NCBI RefSeq assembly: GCF_018613605.1
Contig: NZ_JAGGPU010000006.1
Coordinates: 292,411-356,410 of the forward strand
Reading direction: 5' to 3'
From: Pedobacter sp. ISL-64
GTDB lineage: Bacteria > Bacteroidota > Bacteroidia > Sphingobacteriales > Sphingobacteriaceae
DNA length: 64,000 nucleotides
A model generated the notes under the pieces. It was not told the DNA's origin, did not search any database, and saw only the letters and a list, made by a program, of their open reading frames with translations. Positions 26,571 through 34,937 of the stretch are shown here, piece after piece (position 1 is the first letter of the stretch; each line of letters starts with the position of its first letter). A program made the translations under genes and the position numbers.

Positions 26571-28068
26571 GAGATGCTGATGTTAGTTCTGTATTTGGCG
26601 TTAATTCTATTCTTTTTGCTGAGCCGGTAAATTTCATTTCTTGAGCAATTACCTGATAAGTTCCATGCTCGCGGGCTACTTCAATAAAAACGGTGTAATT
26701 ACCTGCTTTTACCAATTTCCCGCTATCGTCTTTTCCATCCCATGATAAGCTATATTTACCTGGACCACGTGTTGCAGAACTTGTTGAGCTTAGTTTTCCT
26801 TCTGCTCCTTTTTTAAACTCATCGCCATTGGCACGGCTCCACGATTTTAAATCTGGCAACCAACGGGGTTTGTTATACCAAATAGCCAGATTACGTACAG
26901 GGCTTTTAGCTGCATCCTCAATCCATACTGCCACAAACGGACGACGGACACGTTTACCATCTGTAGATTCGATATTGGCAATTTCTAAGTTTACCACTAA
27001 TTCATATTTAGTATTCCAAAGTTTATCAGCTTTGCTTGCTTTTCCTAAAACAATAGCCGGCTTATTTAAAGCAAGCTCGTAATTAGCCCATTCTTTGCTT
27101 CTAATTTCTTTGCCATCTTTAGTGATTAACAAGTAGGCGATGTCATTTCTAGTCGCAGTCAATGCCTCGATCTCGGCAATAGAAAGTACATTAAAAGAAG
27201 TAGCCAAAGCACCTGCTTCACTAGCATCAGGGCCAATAACCGTTGCACTGATTATTTCCGAAGCAGGTTTTCCAGTGCGTGGATCAACAATATGCGAATA
27301 CCATTTTCCATTTACATTAAAACCCCTGCGGTAATTACCACTGGTTGCCACGGCCATATTCCACACTTTGATTGTTGTTAGTGCGGCATCGTTCTCGGCA
27401 TCAGCTTTAGGGTTTGCTATTTCGATAGCTTCTGGCTGATTTCCTTTAATTACCATATCGCCACCAATATTCACAACCACGTTTTCAATTCCTGGGCTTT
27501 GAAGCGCTTTCTCAGCGGCTTTATTAATGATATAACTTTTTGCAAAAGAATTCAATGCCAATGGTGCATCATCTAAACGGGTAACCGTTTTATCCTGTTC
27601 GTTTAAAATGTAGTGTTTTTGTTTAACCAAAGTAACTGCATGCGCTAATGCTTCAGCAGATGGTAAACGATCTTCGGCAGCTGCTTTTTTCCAAACATCA
27701 CCTATTACTTTAGCTGATGCATCAAGCGCGCCATTGGTTAATACTTTATAATTCTCAAATTGCTTTAAAATTTCAAACAAATCTGCCGAAACTTTGGTGG
27801 TTTGTTTACCATTGCTCATCCATTTACTAAACTCGCTGTCAGCTTTATAAGCACTCAAAATATCATCTAACCTATCTATTTCGTTTAATGCACGTGTTTC
27901 GGCTAAATCTGCATCGGCCTGATTGGTTGTTTTAAATTTTAATTCTAACGATGTGCCCAATACATTTTCGTAGTTGGAAACAAATGTTCTTAAAGCTTTT
28001 TTCGGGCTAACAAATGCAGATGCACTTATTACCAATAAAAAGGCAGCGGTTAAGTGTTTAAACTTCAT
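26536..28068 (-). CDS. ApbE FAD:protein FMN transferase fused to DUF2271
   Basis: A 510-residue exported protein with two domains. Residues about 20-310 are an ApbE-like flavin transferase: SEFSKWMSNG, GALDASAKVIGDVW, NVVVNIGGDMVIKG, HIVDPRTGKP and the metal-site region GPDASEAGALATSFNVL. The rest is DUF2271 (RPFVAVWIEDAAKSPVRNLAIW, SLSWDGKDDSGKLVKAGNY). ApbE moves FMN from FAD to a Ser/Thr of membrane redox proteins in the periplasm. The N-terminal segment (HLTAAFLLVISASAFVSP) is a signal peptide. The gene overlaps the PepSY protein gene, a probable partner in periplasmic electron transfer. Confidence 0.9.
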   Translation of the reverse strand: MKFKHLTAAFLLVISASAFVSPKKALRTFVSNYENVLGTSLELKFKTTNQADADLAETRALNEIDRLDDILSAYKADSEFSKWMSNGKQTTKVSADLFEILKQFENYKVLTNGALDASAKVIGDVWKKAAAEDRLPSAEALAHAVTLVKQKHYILNEQDKTVTRLDDAPLALNSFAKSYIINKAAEKALQSPGIENVVVNIGGDMVIKGNQPEAIEIANPKADAENDAALTTIKVWNMAVATSGNYRRGFNVNGKWYSHIVDPRTGKPASEIISATVIGPDASEAGALATSFNVLSIAEIEALTATRNDIAYLLITKDGKEIRSKEWANYELALNKPAIVLGKASKADKLWNTKYELVVNLEIANIESTDGKRVRRPFVAVWIEDAAKSPVRNLAIWYNKPRWLPDLKSWSRANGDEFKKGAEGKLSSTSSATRGPGKYSLSWDGKDDSGKLVKAGNYTVFIEVAREHGTYQVIAQEMKFTGSAKRIELTPNTELTSASLDYRKIGTAKK

Positions 28069-28349
28069 ATTTAATGAATAATTGAGATTTTAAAATGCAA
28101 AGAAAGGGGTTTATTTGGAATAATTTTAAATAAGCAGAAATATATTTGAAATAATACAAAATTTCGGGACTAAAATTCATTGACAACCGTCTGTTTAATA
28201 CCCTGGTTATTGACGTTAATTTAACACGAGGGTTTAATGATTCTTAAAATTTTCTCTTTGTGCAGAATTGCAATCGCACGATCAAGTAGCGGGGCTTTTG
28301 GCATGGGGTTTTACGCTTTAAGCTTTTTTTTCCTATTTTCGCTTGTAAG

Positions 28350-29495
28350 ATGCTTAATATACAATCTAAACTCCCTGGCGTAAGTACCACCATTTTTTCG
28401 GTGATGAGTAAACTTGCAGCAGAACACAATGCCATTAATCTTTCTCAGGGATTTCCTGACTACGCCTGCGATCTAAAACTAGTTGAATTGGTAAATAAAG
28501 CCATGCAAGATGGTTTTAATCAATATGCACCAATGCCTGGTTCTACTTTTTTAAAAGAAACTATTGCTGAGAAAGTTGAAAAATTATATAACATAAAATA
28601 TAATCCTGAAACAGAAATTACGGTTACAGCAGGTGGAACGCAAGCTATTTTTACAGCATTGGCCGCTATTATCAATGCAGGTGATGAAGTTATCATTTTC
28701 GAACCAGCTTACGATAGTTACGCACCTACGATTAAACTGTTAGGCGGCCTGGTTAAAACCTACGAACTTGCCCCGCCGAGTTATGCCATTGACTGGGACA
28801 TGGTTAAGAAATTATTTACAGCCAAAACCAGGATGATCATCTTAAATACGCCACAAAATCCAACAGGTAGTATTTTATCGTCAGATGATATGAAATCGCT
28901 TATTAAACTGATTACAGGCACCGATATTTTAATCTTGAGCGATGAAGTTTATGAACATTTAATTTACGATGAACAAAAGCACCAAAGTGTAATGCTTTAT
29001 CCTGAATTAAAGCAAAGAAGTTTTATTGTAGCCTCCTTTGGTAAGCTCTTACATGCTACTGGATGGAAACTGGGTTACTGTTTGGCACCAGAGAAACTAA
29101 CCAAAGAATTTAGGAAGGTACACCAATTTAATGTTTTCAGCGTTAATAGTCCCATGCAGCAAGCTATTGCCGATTATATTAAAGAACCAAAAAATTATAC
29201 TGAAATAGGCACATTCTTTCAACAAAAAAGAGATTATTTCAGAAGTCTTTTGGCTGAAAGCCGTTTTAAGCTTTTACCTTGCAACGGTTCGTATTTTCAA
29301 TGCGCAAGCTACAGCAGTATCAGCGATGAAAAAGACACTGATTTTAGCATGAGGCTGATCAAGGAATTTGGCGTGGCCACCATTCCGGTTTCTGCATTTT
29401 ACCAAAAAGCAACCGATCATAAAATTATCAGGTTTTGCTTTGCTAAAGAAAACGCTACACTTGCCTTAGCGGCAGAGAAATTAAAAAACGTTTAA
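28350..29495 (+). CDS. Methionine aminotransferase (YbdL/KAT-like)
   Basis: Class I/II PLP aminotransferase of 381 residues, closest in style to methionine/glutamine aminotransferases (E. coli YbdL, kynurenine aminotransferase). Seen: AINLSQGFPDYACD at the start, GGTQAIFTALAA, NTPQNPTGSIL, the aspartate-tyrosine pair in LSDEVYEHLIYD, and the PLP lysine in ASFGKLLHATGWKLGY. It would convert methionine with a 2-oxo acid to 2-oxo-4-methylthiobutanoate, or run the reverse in methionine salvage. The next gene, 20 bases on, encodes an omega-amidase, a classic pairing. Confidence 0.9.
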   Translation: MLNIQSKLPGVSTTIFSVMSKLAAEHNAINLSQGFPDYACDLKLVELVNKAMQDGFNQYAPMPGSTFLKETIAEKVEKLYNIKYNPETEITVTAGGTQAIFTALAAIINAGDEVIIFEPAYDSYAPTIKLLGGLVKTYELAPPSYAIDWDMVKKLFTAKTRMIILNTPQNPTGSILSSDDMKSLIKLITGTDILILSDEVYEHLIYDEQKHQSVMLYPELKQRSFIVASFGKLLHATGWKLGYCLAPEKLTKEFRKVHQFNVFSVNSPMQQAIADYIKEPKNYTEIGTFFQQKRDYFRSLLAESRFKLLPCNGSYFQCASYSSISDEKDTDFSMRLIKEFGVATIPVSAFYQKATDHKIIRFCFAKENATLALAAEKLKNV

Positions 29496-29515
29496 CCAGA
29501 CTAAACCTATATACA

Positions 29516-30319
29516 ATGGAAGCACCTGTGTACACTCAAATAGAAAATCTGAAAGTAACTGTCTTTCAGGCCTATCTTTTTTGGGAAAACATTGAGAAAA
29601 ACCTTTTGAATCTGGCACTTAGATTATCGATGGGTGTAAGGGAGAAAACCGATATTATTATTTTACCCGAAATGTTTAACACAGGTTTTAGCATGAATTC
29701 TGAAGCCTTAGCCGAAGAAATGGGTGGAAAAACGATGCAGTGGATGCAAAAAATGGCACATCAGTACAACTGCGTAGTTACGGGAAGCATCATCATAAAA
29801 GAAAACAATCAATATTTTAACCGTTTAATCTGGATGGAGCCAGATGGTAAAAACCAGCATTACGATAAACGCCATTTGTTTGGCATGGGTGATGAAGATC
29901 ACCACTTTAGTCCGGGTAAAGAAAAACTTATTGTCGAACTTAAAGGATGGAAAATCAGATTAGCCATTTGTTACGATTTGCGTTTTCCGGTTTGGTTACG
30001 CAATGTAGATCAGGAATACGATATCTTACTCTTAGTTGCCAACTGGCCTGATAAACGATCGGCACATTGGAAAGCATTAATTCCGGCAAGGGCAATAGAA
30101 AACCAAAGTTATGTTATTGCTGTAAACCGCGTTGGGCATGATGGAAATCAGATTTACCACAGTGGATTATCCATGTGCTTAGATCCTTACGGTAATACCG
30201 TTTATTATAAACCAGAAGACGAAGATTTATATACATTCAGTATTAATTACGAAGAGTTGGTTAAAATCAGAAGACAATTTCCATTTTTAAAGGATGCAGA
30301 TCGGTTTACCATTAGTTAA
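29516..30319 (+). CDS. Omega-amidase, nitrilase family (YafV-like)
   Basis: Carbon-nitrogen hydrolase of 267 residues with the nitrilase triad: E in ILPEMFNTGF, K in YDKRHLFGMG and C in LAICYDLRFP. Such omega-amidases hydrolyse 2-oxoglutaramate and 2-oxosuccinamate, the by-products when an aminotransferase uses glutamine as amino donor, and so make that reaction irreversible. The partner aminotransferase gene ends 20 bases upstream, so the two are co-transcribed and probably act in methionine salvage from its oxo acid. The start ATG at 29516 suits the spacing. Confidence 0.91.
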   Translation: MEAPVYTQIENLKVTVFQAYLFWENIEKNLLNLALRLSMGVREKTDIIILPEMFNTGFSMNSEALAEEMGGKTMQWMQKMAHQYNCVVTGSIIIKENNQYFNRLIWMEPDGKNQHYDKRHLFGMGDEDHHFSPGKEKLIVELKGWKIRLAICYDLRFPVWLRNVDQEYDILLLVANWPDKRSAHWKALIPARAIENQSYVIAVNRVGHDGNQIYHSGLSMCLDPYGNTVYYKPEDEDLYTFSINYEELVKIRRQFPFLKDADRFTIS

Positions 30320-30478
30320 ATTAATAACCGATATTCTAATTACAATAATCAAACTGGAGCGATCGGTTCAACAATTTAGCAATCACAACAATGTAACAAT
30401 TGAAAAGTAGCGATTGATACATCAATTACCTAGTTAAACGATTTAAACAATTAACCACCACAAACAATAACCACACAC

Positions 30479-31513
30479 ATGTTTAACCGCCGCAAATTTA
30501 TAAAAGCATCTGCCCTATCGGCTGGATTGCTGGCTATTGATAAAAGTAGTATCGCTAATGTAATTCCGCACAAAGAAACAAAAGCAGAAAATTTCCCGAT
30601 TGTAATTTCTACCTGGGACTTTGGAATTGCGGCTAATGCTGATGCATGGAAGGTCTTATCAACCGGTGGACGTGCCTTAGATGCTGTAGAACAAGGGGTT
30701 TGGGTACCTGAAGCTGATGAGAAAAACCAATCTGTTGGATATGGTGGTTTGCCAGATCGCGATGGACATGTTACCCTCGATGCCTGTATTATGGATGAAC
30801 TCGGTAACTGTGGCGCCGTTTTAGCACTCGAACATATTAAACACCCTATCTCGGTTGCGCGTAAAGTGATGGAAAAAACGCCGCACGTAATGTTGGCTGG
30901 CGATGGTGCTTTGCAGTTTGCGTTAGAACAGGGTTTTAAAAAAGAAAACTTACTTACTCCTGCCAGCGAAAAAGCTTGGAAAGAATGGTTAAAAACGGCG
31001 AAATATGCGCCTGTAATGAACATCGAAAATAAGCTCTACCAGAAAGCTGCGCCGCAAAAACTTCCTGGAAACCAATATAATCACGATACCATTGGCATGC
31101 TCGCAATCGATGCTAAAGGAAACATTTCTGGTGCCTGTACAACCAGTGGCATGGCCTATAAATTACATGGAAGAATTGGTGATAGCCCGATTATAGGCGC
31201 TGGCCTTTACGTAGACAATGAAGTTGGTGGTGCAACTTCAACAGGTGTAGGTGAAGAGGTAGTAAGAAACGTTGGATCATTTTTAGTGGTAGAATTAATG
31301 CGTCAGGGTTATACTCCCGAAGCCGCCTGTAAAGAAGCGGTAATGCGTATCATTAAAAAGAAACCCGAAACTGCCAAAAACATACAGGTCGGATTTTTAG
31401 CTATCAACAAAAAAGGCGAGTATGGTGCCTACGCCATCCAGAAAGGTTTTAGCTATGCCGTTTGCGATGCAGAAAAACAAGATCTTTTAATCAAAGGCAA
31501 AAGCTATTATTAA
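30479..31513 (+). CDS. Glycosylasparaginase (N4-GlcNAc-asparaginase)
   Basis: Ntn-hydrolase that cuts the GlcNAc-Asn bond of glycoprotein remnants. The 344-residue precursor carries a twin-arginine type signal (NRRKFIKASALSAGLLA), so it is exported. Autoprocessing should occur at the D-T bond in NHDTIGML, freeing T204 as the N-terminal nucleophile. The substrate-binding stretches RALDAVEQGVW, HGRIGDSPIIGAGLYVDN and GATSTGVGEEVVR are typical, close to the Elizabethkingia (Flavobacterium) enzyme family. It heads a likely operon with the DUF2314 protein and CutC genes. Together with the window's GH95 and GH125 enzymes it suggests glycoprotein breakdown. Confidence 0.93.
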   Translation: MFNRRKFIKASALSAGLLAIDKSSIANVIPHKETKAENFPIVISTWDFGIAANADAWKVLSTGGRALDAVEQGVWVPEADEKNQSVGYGGLPDRDGHVTLDACIMDELGNCGAVLALEHIKHPISVARKVMEKTPHVMLAGDGALQFALEQGFKKENLLTPASEKAWKEWLKTAKYAPVMNIENKLYQKAAPQKLPGNQYNHDTIGMLAIDAKGNISGACTTSGMAYKLHGRIGDSPIIGAGLYVDNEVGGATSTGVGEEVVRNVGSFLVVELMRQGYTPEAACKEAVMRIIKKKPETAKNIQVGFLAINKKGEYGAYAIQKGFSYAVCDAEKQDLLIKGKSYY

Positions 31514-31556
31514 TATGTTGAATTTTCCCAAACGATTAACAAAAATGAAACGGTAA

Positions 31557-32435
31557 ATGGGATTATTATCTAAAATTTTCGGAAAGAAAAATGTTGCCGA
31601 GCGCGAGGGTGAGCCAGATATGGTTTATGTACCGAGCGAAGATGAACGCATGAACTGGGCGATCGAAAAAGCCAATTTAACCCTTTGGTATTTCGAAGAA
31701 AGTTTAAAAAACAAACAACCTTACCAAAACTATTTTTCTATTAAAGTACTCATTACCGATGGTGATGAAGGCGAACATATTTGGTTAACAGACCCACATT
31801 TTGACGATGAAGGAAACTTATTTGGTACCGTTGGAAACGAACCGGTAAATATTCGTTCTGTAAAATTTAATCAAAAAATCGGCATAAAGCGCGATTTAAT
31901 CTCTGATTGGATGACTATTGAAAACGGCAGATTAATTGGCGGTTATACCATACGGGCCATTAGGGATGGCGTTGCAGAAAAAGAGAAAGCAGCATTTGAC
32001 AACAGCATAGGTTTATATATTGATGAGGGCGTTGATCATTTTAAAGCCAATCTCGAAACACCGGAAGGTGCGATTCTGGCGATTGAAAAAGCCTACAATA
32101 ATAAAGATATTGATGCTGCCATAACCTGTAAGGATTTTTTTGAAGAAGCTAAATCCTTACTTTCTGTGATGAAAATGGAGATTGATCAGGATATCATCAA
32201 CGAAACTGCCGAAGTGCTTAAACTATCTTTTATCAACAATATAGAAGAACATGGTTTTCCTAATTTTTCCACTATCCAAAATGCTTTTCCGGAACGTAAA
32301 AAAGTTGGCGAAACCCACTGGGTAATTACAGAGGTATGCTGGTATCCGGATGGCGGAAAATCAGTGCAGTTACTTAACACCTACAAATCGCCAAAGGGAT
32401 GGGTGGTTTTAGGGCCAGCAGGGCCACAGGAATAA
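31557..32435 (+). CDS. DUF2314 domain protein
   Basis: A 292-residue cytoplasmic protein. The N-terminal half is DUF2314 (also in YegJ): FSIKVLITDGDEGEHIWLTD, then NLFGTVGNEP and the end GRLIGGYTIRAIRD. The C-terminal half (about 165-292) starts with AILAIEKAYNNKDIDAAITCKDF and is of a kind I cannot name; it looks like a helical pair followed by an NTF2-like strand set. No catalytic residues are apparent. It lies between glycosylasparaginase (43-base gap) and cutC (23-base gap), so it is likely co-transcribed. Function unknown. Confidence 0.8.
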   Translation: MGLLSKIFGKKNVAEREGEPDMVYVPSEDERMNWAIEKANLTLWYFEESLKNKQPYQNYFSIKVLITDGDEGEHIWLTDPHFDDEGNLFGTVGNEPVNIRSVKFNQKIGIKRDLISDWMTIENGRLIGGYTIRAIRDGVAEKEKAAFDNSIGLYIDEGVDHFKANLETPEGAILAIEKAYNNKDIDAAITCKDFFEEAKSLLSVMKMEIDQDIINETAEVLKLSFINNIEEHGFPNFSTIQNAFPERKKVGETHWVITEVCWYPDGGKSVQLLNTYKSPKGWVVLGPAGPQE

Positions 32436-32458
32436 TTTAAATTAATAAATCTAATATC

Positions 32459-33220
32459 ATGAGTGAAGTGGCAATTGGTTGCTTAGAAGTATGTGCTAAT
32501 TCCTATCAGTCGGCATTGGCTGCGCAAAATGGTGGAGCAAAAAGAGTGGAGTTCTGTGATAACCTGGCAGAAGGTGGTACAACACCAAGTTATGCTCAAA
32601 TTGCCCTGGCTAAGAAAAACCTATCCATCGAAGTTTGGCCAATTATTCGTCCACGTGGAGGCGATTTTCTGTATTCCGAAATCGAATTTGAGTTAATGAA
32701 AGAAGATATAAAAATCTGCAGATCATTAAATTGTGAAGGTGTAGTTACCGGAATACTTAAAGCTGATGGCACTATCGATAAAGAAAGATGCGCTGAATTA
32801 ATTGAGTTGGCAAAACCTATGGAGGTGGCTTTCCACAGGGCATTTGATATGAGCAACGATATGGATCAGGCTCTGGAAGATTTAATCGCACTTAAAATAA
32901 AAAGAGTGCTCACCTCCGGAGGTGCTTCTTCTGCAATTCTAGGGGCAGAAAAACTGGCACAGCTGGTAAAAAAAGCAAATGGCCGAATTACCATCATGCC
33001 TGGTGCAGGTATCAATGAAAACAACATCAAACCCCTCATTGATCAAACTGGTGCCACACAATTTCATGCCTCTGCCAAAGAATTTGTACCAAGTAAAATG
33101 GAATTCAGAAATACGGAAACCAAAATGGGCAGTATTGAGGACGAATATCGATACGAACTCACTTCCGAAATAAAAGTAAAGGCTTTGGTAGATGGTATAA
33201 ATAGTTTTATAAATCATTAA
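32459..33220 (+). CDS. cutC: CutC family protein
   Basis: A TIM-barrel protein of 253 residues, family CutC (copper homeostasis protein by name; the copper role is disputed). Diagnostic segments: LEVCANSYQSALAAQNGGAKRVEFCDNL in pieces, EGGTTPSYAQI, IRPRGGDFLYSE, AFHRAFDM, RVLTSGGASSA and IMPGAGINENNI. Two cysteines near the N-terminus (VCAN, EFCD) are the proposed copper ligands. It is third gene of the glycosylasparaginase operon; a palindromic repeat and a 560-base gap follow. Confidence 0.93.
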   Translation: MSEVAIGCLEVCANSYQSALAAQNGGAKRVEFCDNLAEGGTTPSYAQIALAKKNLSIEVWPIIRPRGGDFLYSEIEFELMKEDIKICRSLNCEGVVTGILKADGTIDKERCAELIELAKPMEVAFHRAFDMSNDMDQALEDLIALKIKRVLTSGGASSAILGAEKLAQLVKKANGRITIMPGAGINENNIKPLIDQTGATQFHASAKEFVPSKMEFRNTETKMGSIEDEYRYELTSEIKVKALVDGINSFINH

Positions 33221-33305
33221 TTTCAAACCGTCGTCTATTTAAAGCACAAGCTGTACTGATTTAATATCAGTAGCGAAATACCTGAAATTACAGGCTGCGA
33301 GGTAT

Positions 33306-33391
33306 CGTCATTGCGAAGCCGATTTTTCATCGGATGAAGCAATCTTTCCTGCTGCGATAAGATTGCTTCGTCGTTCCTCCTCGCAATGACG
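33306..33391. repeat. Dispersed palindromic repeat, CGTCATTGCGA family
   Basis: Ends CGTCATTGCGAAG and CCTCGCAATGACG; inner stems GATGAAGCAATCTT / AAGATTGCTTCGTC and CCGATTTTTCATCGG. It may end the cutC operon. The 563-base gap 33221-33783 also holds the repeat at 33461-33536 and no gene that I can see. Confidence 0.88.
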
Positions 33392-33460
33392 CCCAATTTT
33401 TAAACTTAATAGAGTCTTTATTTATAACGAAGACTGCAAGTGGCTTTATACATGCCTCTG

Positions 33461-33536
33461 TTCCATAAACCCGGTAAAAGCGGCAGCCTCCGATCTTTTA
33501 TCGGAGCTATAGCGAATAACGGGACTGCTGTTTCCA
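33461..33536 (-). repeat. CCCTGCT...CAGGTTTA family repeat, copy C (inverted)
   Basis: Read on the minus strand: AGTCCCGTTATTCGCTATAG, a hairpin CTCCGATAAAAGATCGGAG and GCTGCCGCTTTTACCGGGTTTA. This parallels copies A and B at 10838-11158 in order and spacing. Confidence 0.65.
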
Positions 33537-33783
33537 AAGCATTACTGAACACTCATTTTCTAATTAAAAACCTAATCATAAGATACATGTGTTAGATTTT
33601 TATTCGCATTATGCTATAAATTATTAAAATCATTTTTAACATCCAATACTTTGAGCTGGGTTCACATTTTGTTAGCTATTTTATTTAGTTGTTCCTGTTC
33701 AGGTACGTAAACTCAGGGAACAAAAACTGTATACATTCCATTAATATTCAAGTAATTAGTTATATTTAATCAAACTAATTATC

Positions 33784-34311
33784 ATGAAAAAATTATCATC
33801 CCTGATTATGGCTACCTTACTTTTCGCAGCATGTGAAAATAAGGAAGCTAAAACTACTGATATGGCAGTAGCAGCAGATAGTACCAAGTACCCGTATACC
33901 ATTAAACAGGTGCAAAACTGGGAAATGAACCCCGATACAAAAAATGCGGTAACCGCAATGACCCTTATTAAAACATTCGAAAGTTTAGATACAGCCAGTA
34001 TGAGCAAGGTGCTTGCCGACAGTGTGGCCTTAGACCTGGATGGTTACAAATTTAAAGGGACAAAATCTCAGCTCTTGAAAGAATTACAAGGCGAATTCGA
34101 CAAAATGAAGGGCTTTAAAATCGACATGCAAGACATGGAATCGGTTGTGAACAAAGATAAAAGTGAAGAATGGGTAAGCCTGTGGTACAACCAGGTGTCT
34201 TCGACAAAAGATGGAAAAACCGATACAGTGGCTTTATTTAACGATATTAAATTGAAAAATGGAAAAGTGGTGAGACTATCTGAATATGTTCAGCACCCGA
34301 TGAAGAAGTAG
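33784..34311 (+). CDS. Lipoprotein with NTF2-like domain
   Basis: A 175-residue lipoprotein, lipobox LLFAAC (Cys17). After a linker, the mature part (about 55-170) has the SnoaL/NTF2-like layout: helix VTAMTLIKTFESLDTASMSKVLADSV, a strand LDLDGYKFKG, helix LLKELQGEFDKM, then three strands ending VVRLSEYVQHP. It resembles in design the cytoplasmic protein at 2321-2674. No active site is visible; the role is unknown. It is monocistronic, with a strong terminator at 34340-34364. Confidence 0.78.
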   Translation: MKKLSSLIMATLLFAACENKEAKTTDMAVAADSTKYPYTIKQVQNWEMNPDTKNAVTAMTLIKTFESLDTASMSKVLADSVALDLDGYKFKGTKSQLLKELQGEFDKMKGFKIDMQDMESVVNKDKSEEWVSLWYNQVSSTKDGKTDTVALFNDIKLKNGKVVRLSEYVQHPMKK

Positions 34312-34339
34312 ATTTTTTTTTTAGAAATTACGACAAAAC

Positions 34340-34364
34340 AGGGAAATATTCCCTCGTTTTTTTT
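34340..34364 (+). terminator. Intrinsic terminator after the NTF2-like lipoprotein gene
   Basis: AGGGAA - ATA - TTCCCT stem (34340-34354), then CG and eight T residues (34357-34364), 29 bases after the stop codon. Confidence 0.85.
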
Positions 34365-34414
34365 GGATTGTTTTTTTTCATTCTATATTTACAAAAAATA
34401 TTAACGCTCATATT

Positions 34415-34936
34415 ATGGAAAACCAAAGCGACAGTTTATGTAACAGCTGCTACAGACCATTTGTTCCTTCAGATACCTACTGCAACAATTGCGGCTTCCC
34501 TTTTCAAGGAACCAAAGAAGAAAAAGACCATCACATTGCGAACAGAACCGTTAAGGAGATAGATCTTAGTGATTTGAATAGATCGGTAGAGAGCGCCTGT
34601 AATTCGCTGTATTGGATTGCCGGTATAAACGCCGTATCAGCTATTTTTATATTCTTTACTGCAGCACCAGAAGATCAGTTTACATTATTAATTATGAATG
34701 TCATCCTGGTTGGAGCATTTTTGGCTTTTGGTGTTCTAGGCAAAACCAAACCTATTACGGCCATGGTTTCAGGCCTATCACTTTATGTAATTATTCAAAT
34801 CTTAAATCTAATCGCCGATCCGACTACTATTTTTAAGGGCATTATTTTCAAAGTTCTGATCATCGTTTACCTAGTTAAAGGTATAAGAGCAGTTCTTGAG
34901 GCTGATAAAATAAAAAAAGAGCTTAACATCGAATAA
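34415..34936 (+). CDS. Zinc-ribbon membrane protein
   Basis: A 173-residue protein with an N-terminal zinc ribbon of two CxxC knuckles (C9-x2-C12 in LCNSCYR and C23-x2-C26 in YCNNCGFPF), a charged linker and four hydrophobic segments (about 66-84, 90-108, 115-133, 138-153). The function is unknown. The next gene begins one base after its stop and encodes a protein with its own N-terminal zinc ribbon plus a CPBP protease domain, so the two are surely co-translated and may form a complex. Confidence 0.75.
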   Translation: MENQSDSLCNSCYRPFVPSDTYCNNCGFPFQGTKEEKDHHIANRTVKEIDLSDLNRSVESACNSLYWIAGINAVSAIFIFFTAAPEDQFTLLIMNVILVGAFLAFGVLGKTKPITAMVSGLSLYVIIQILNLIADPTTIFKGIIFKVLIIVYLVKGIRAVLEADKIKKELNIE

Positions 34937-34937
34937 C

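Noticed and set aside
30451..31023. 190-codon ORF antisense to the glycosylasparaginase gene
   Set aside because: Composition rich in Ser, Pro, Ala and Cys as expected from the complement of a real gene; no domain.
33756..34007. 83-codon ORF antisense to the NTF2-like lipoprotein gene
   Set aside because: Overlaps the start of a gene with a clear lipobox and terminator; no support of its own.
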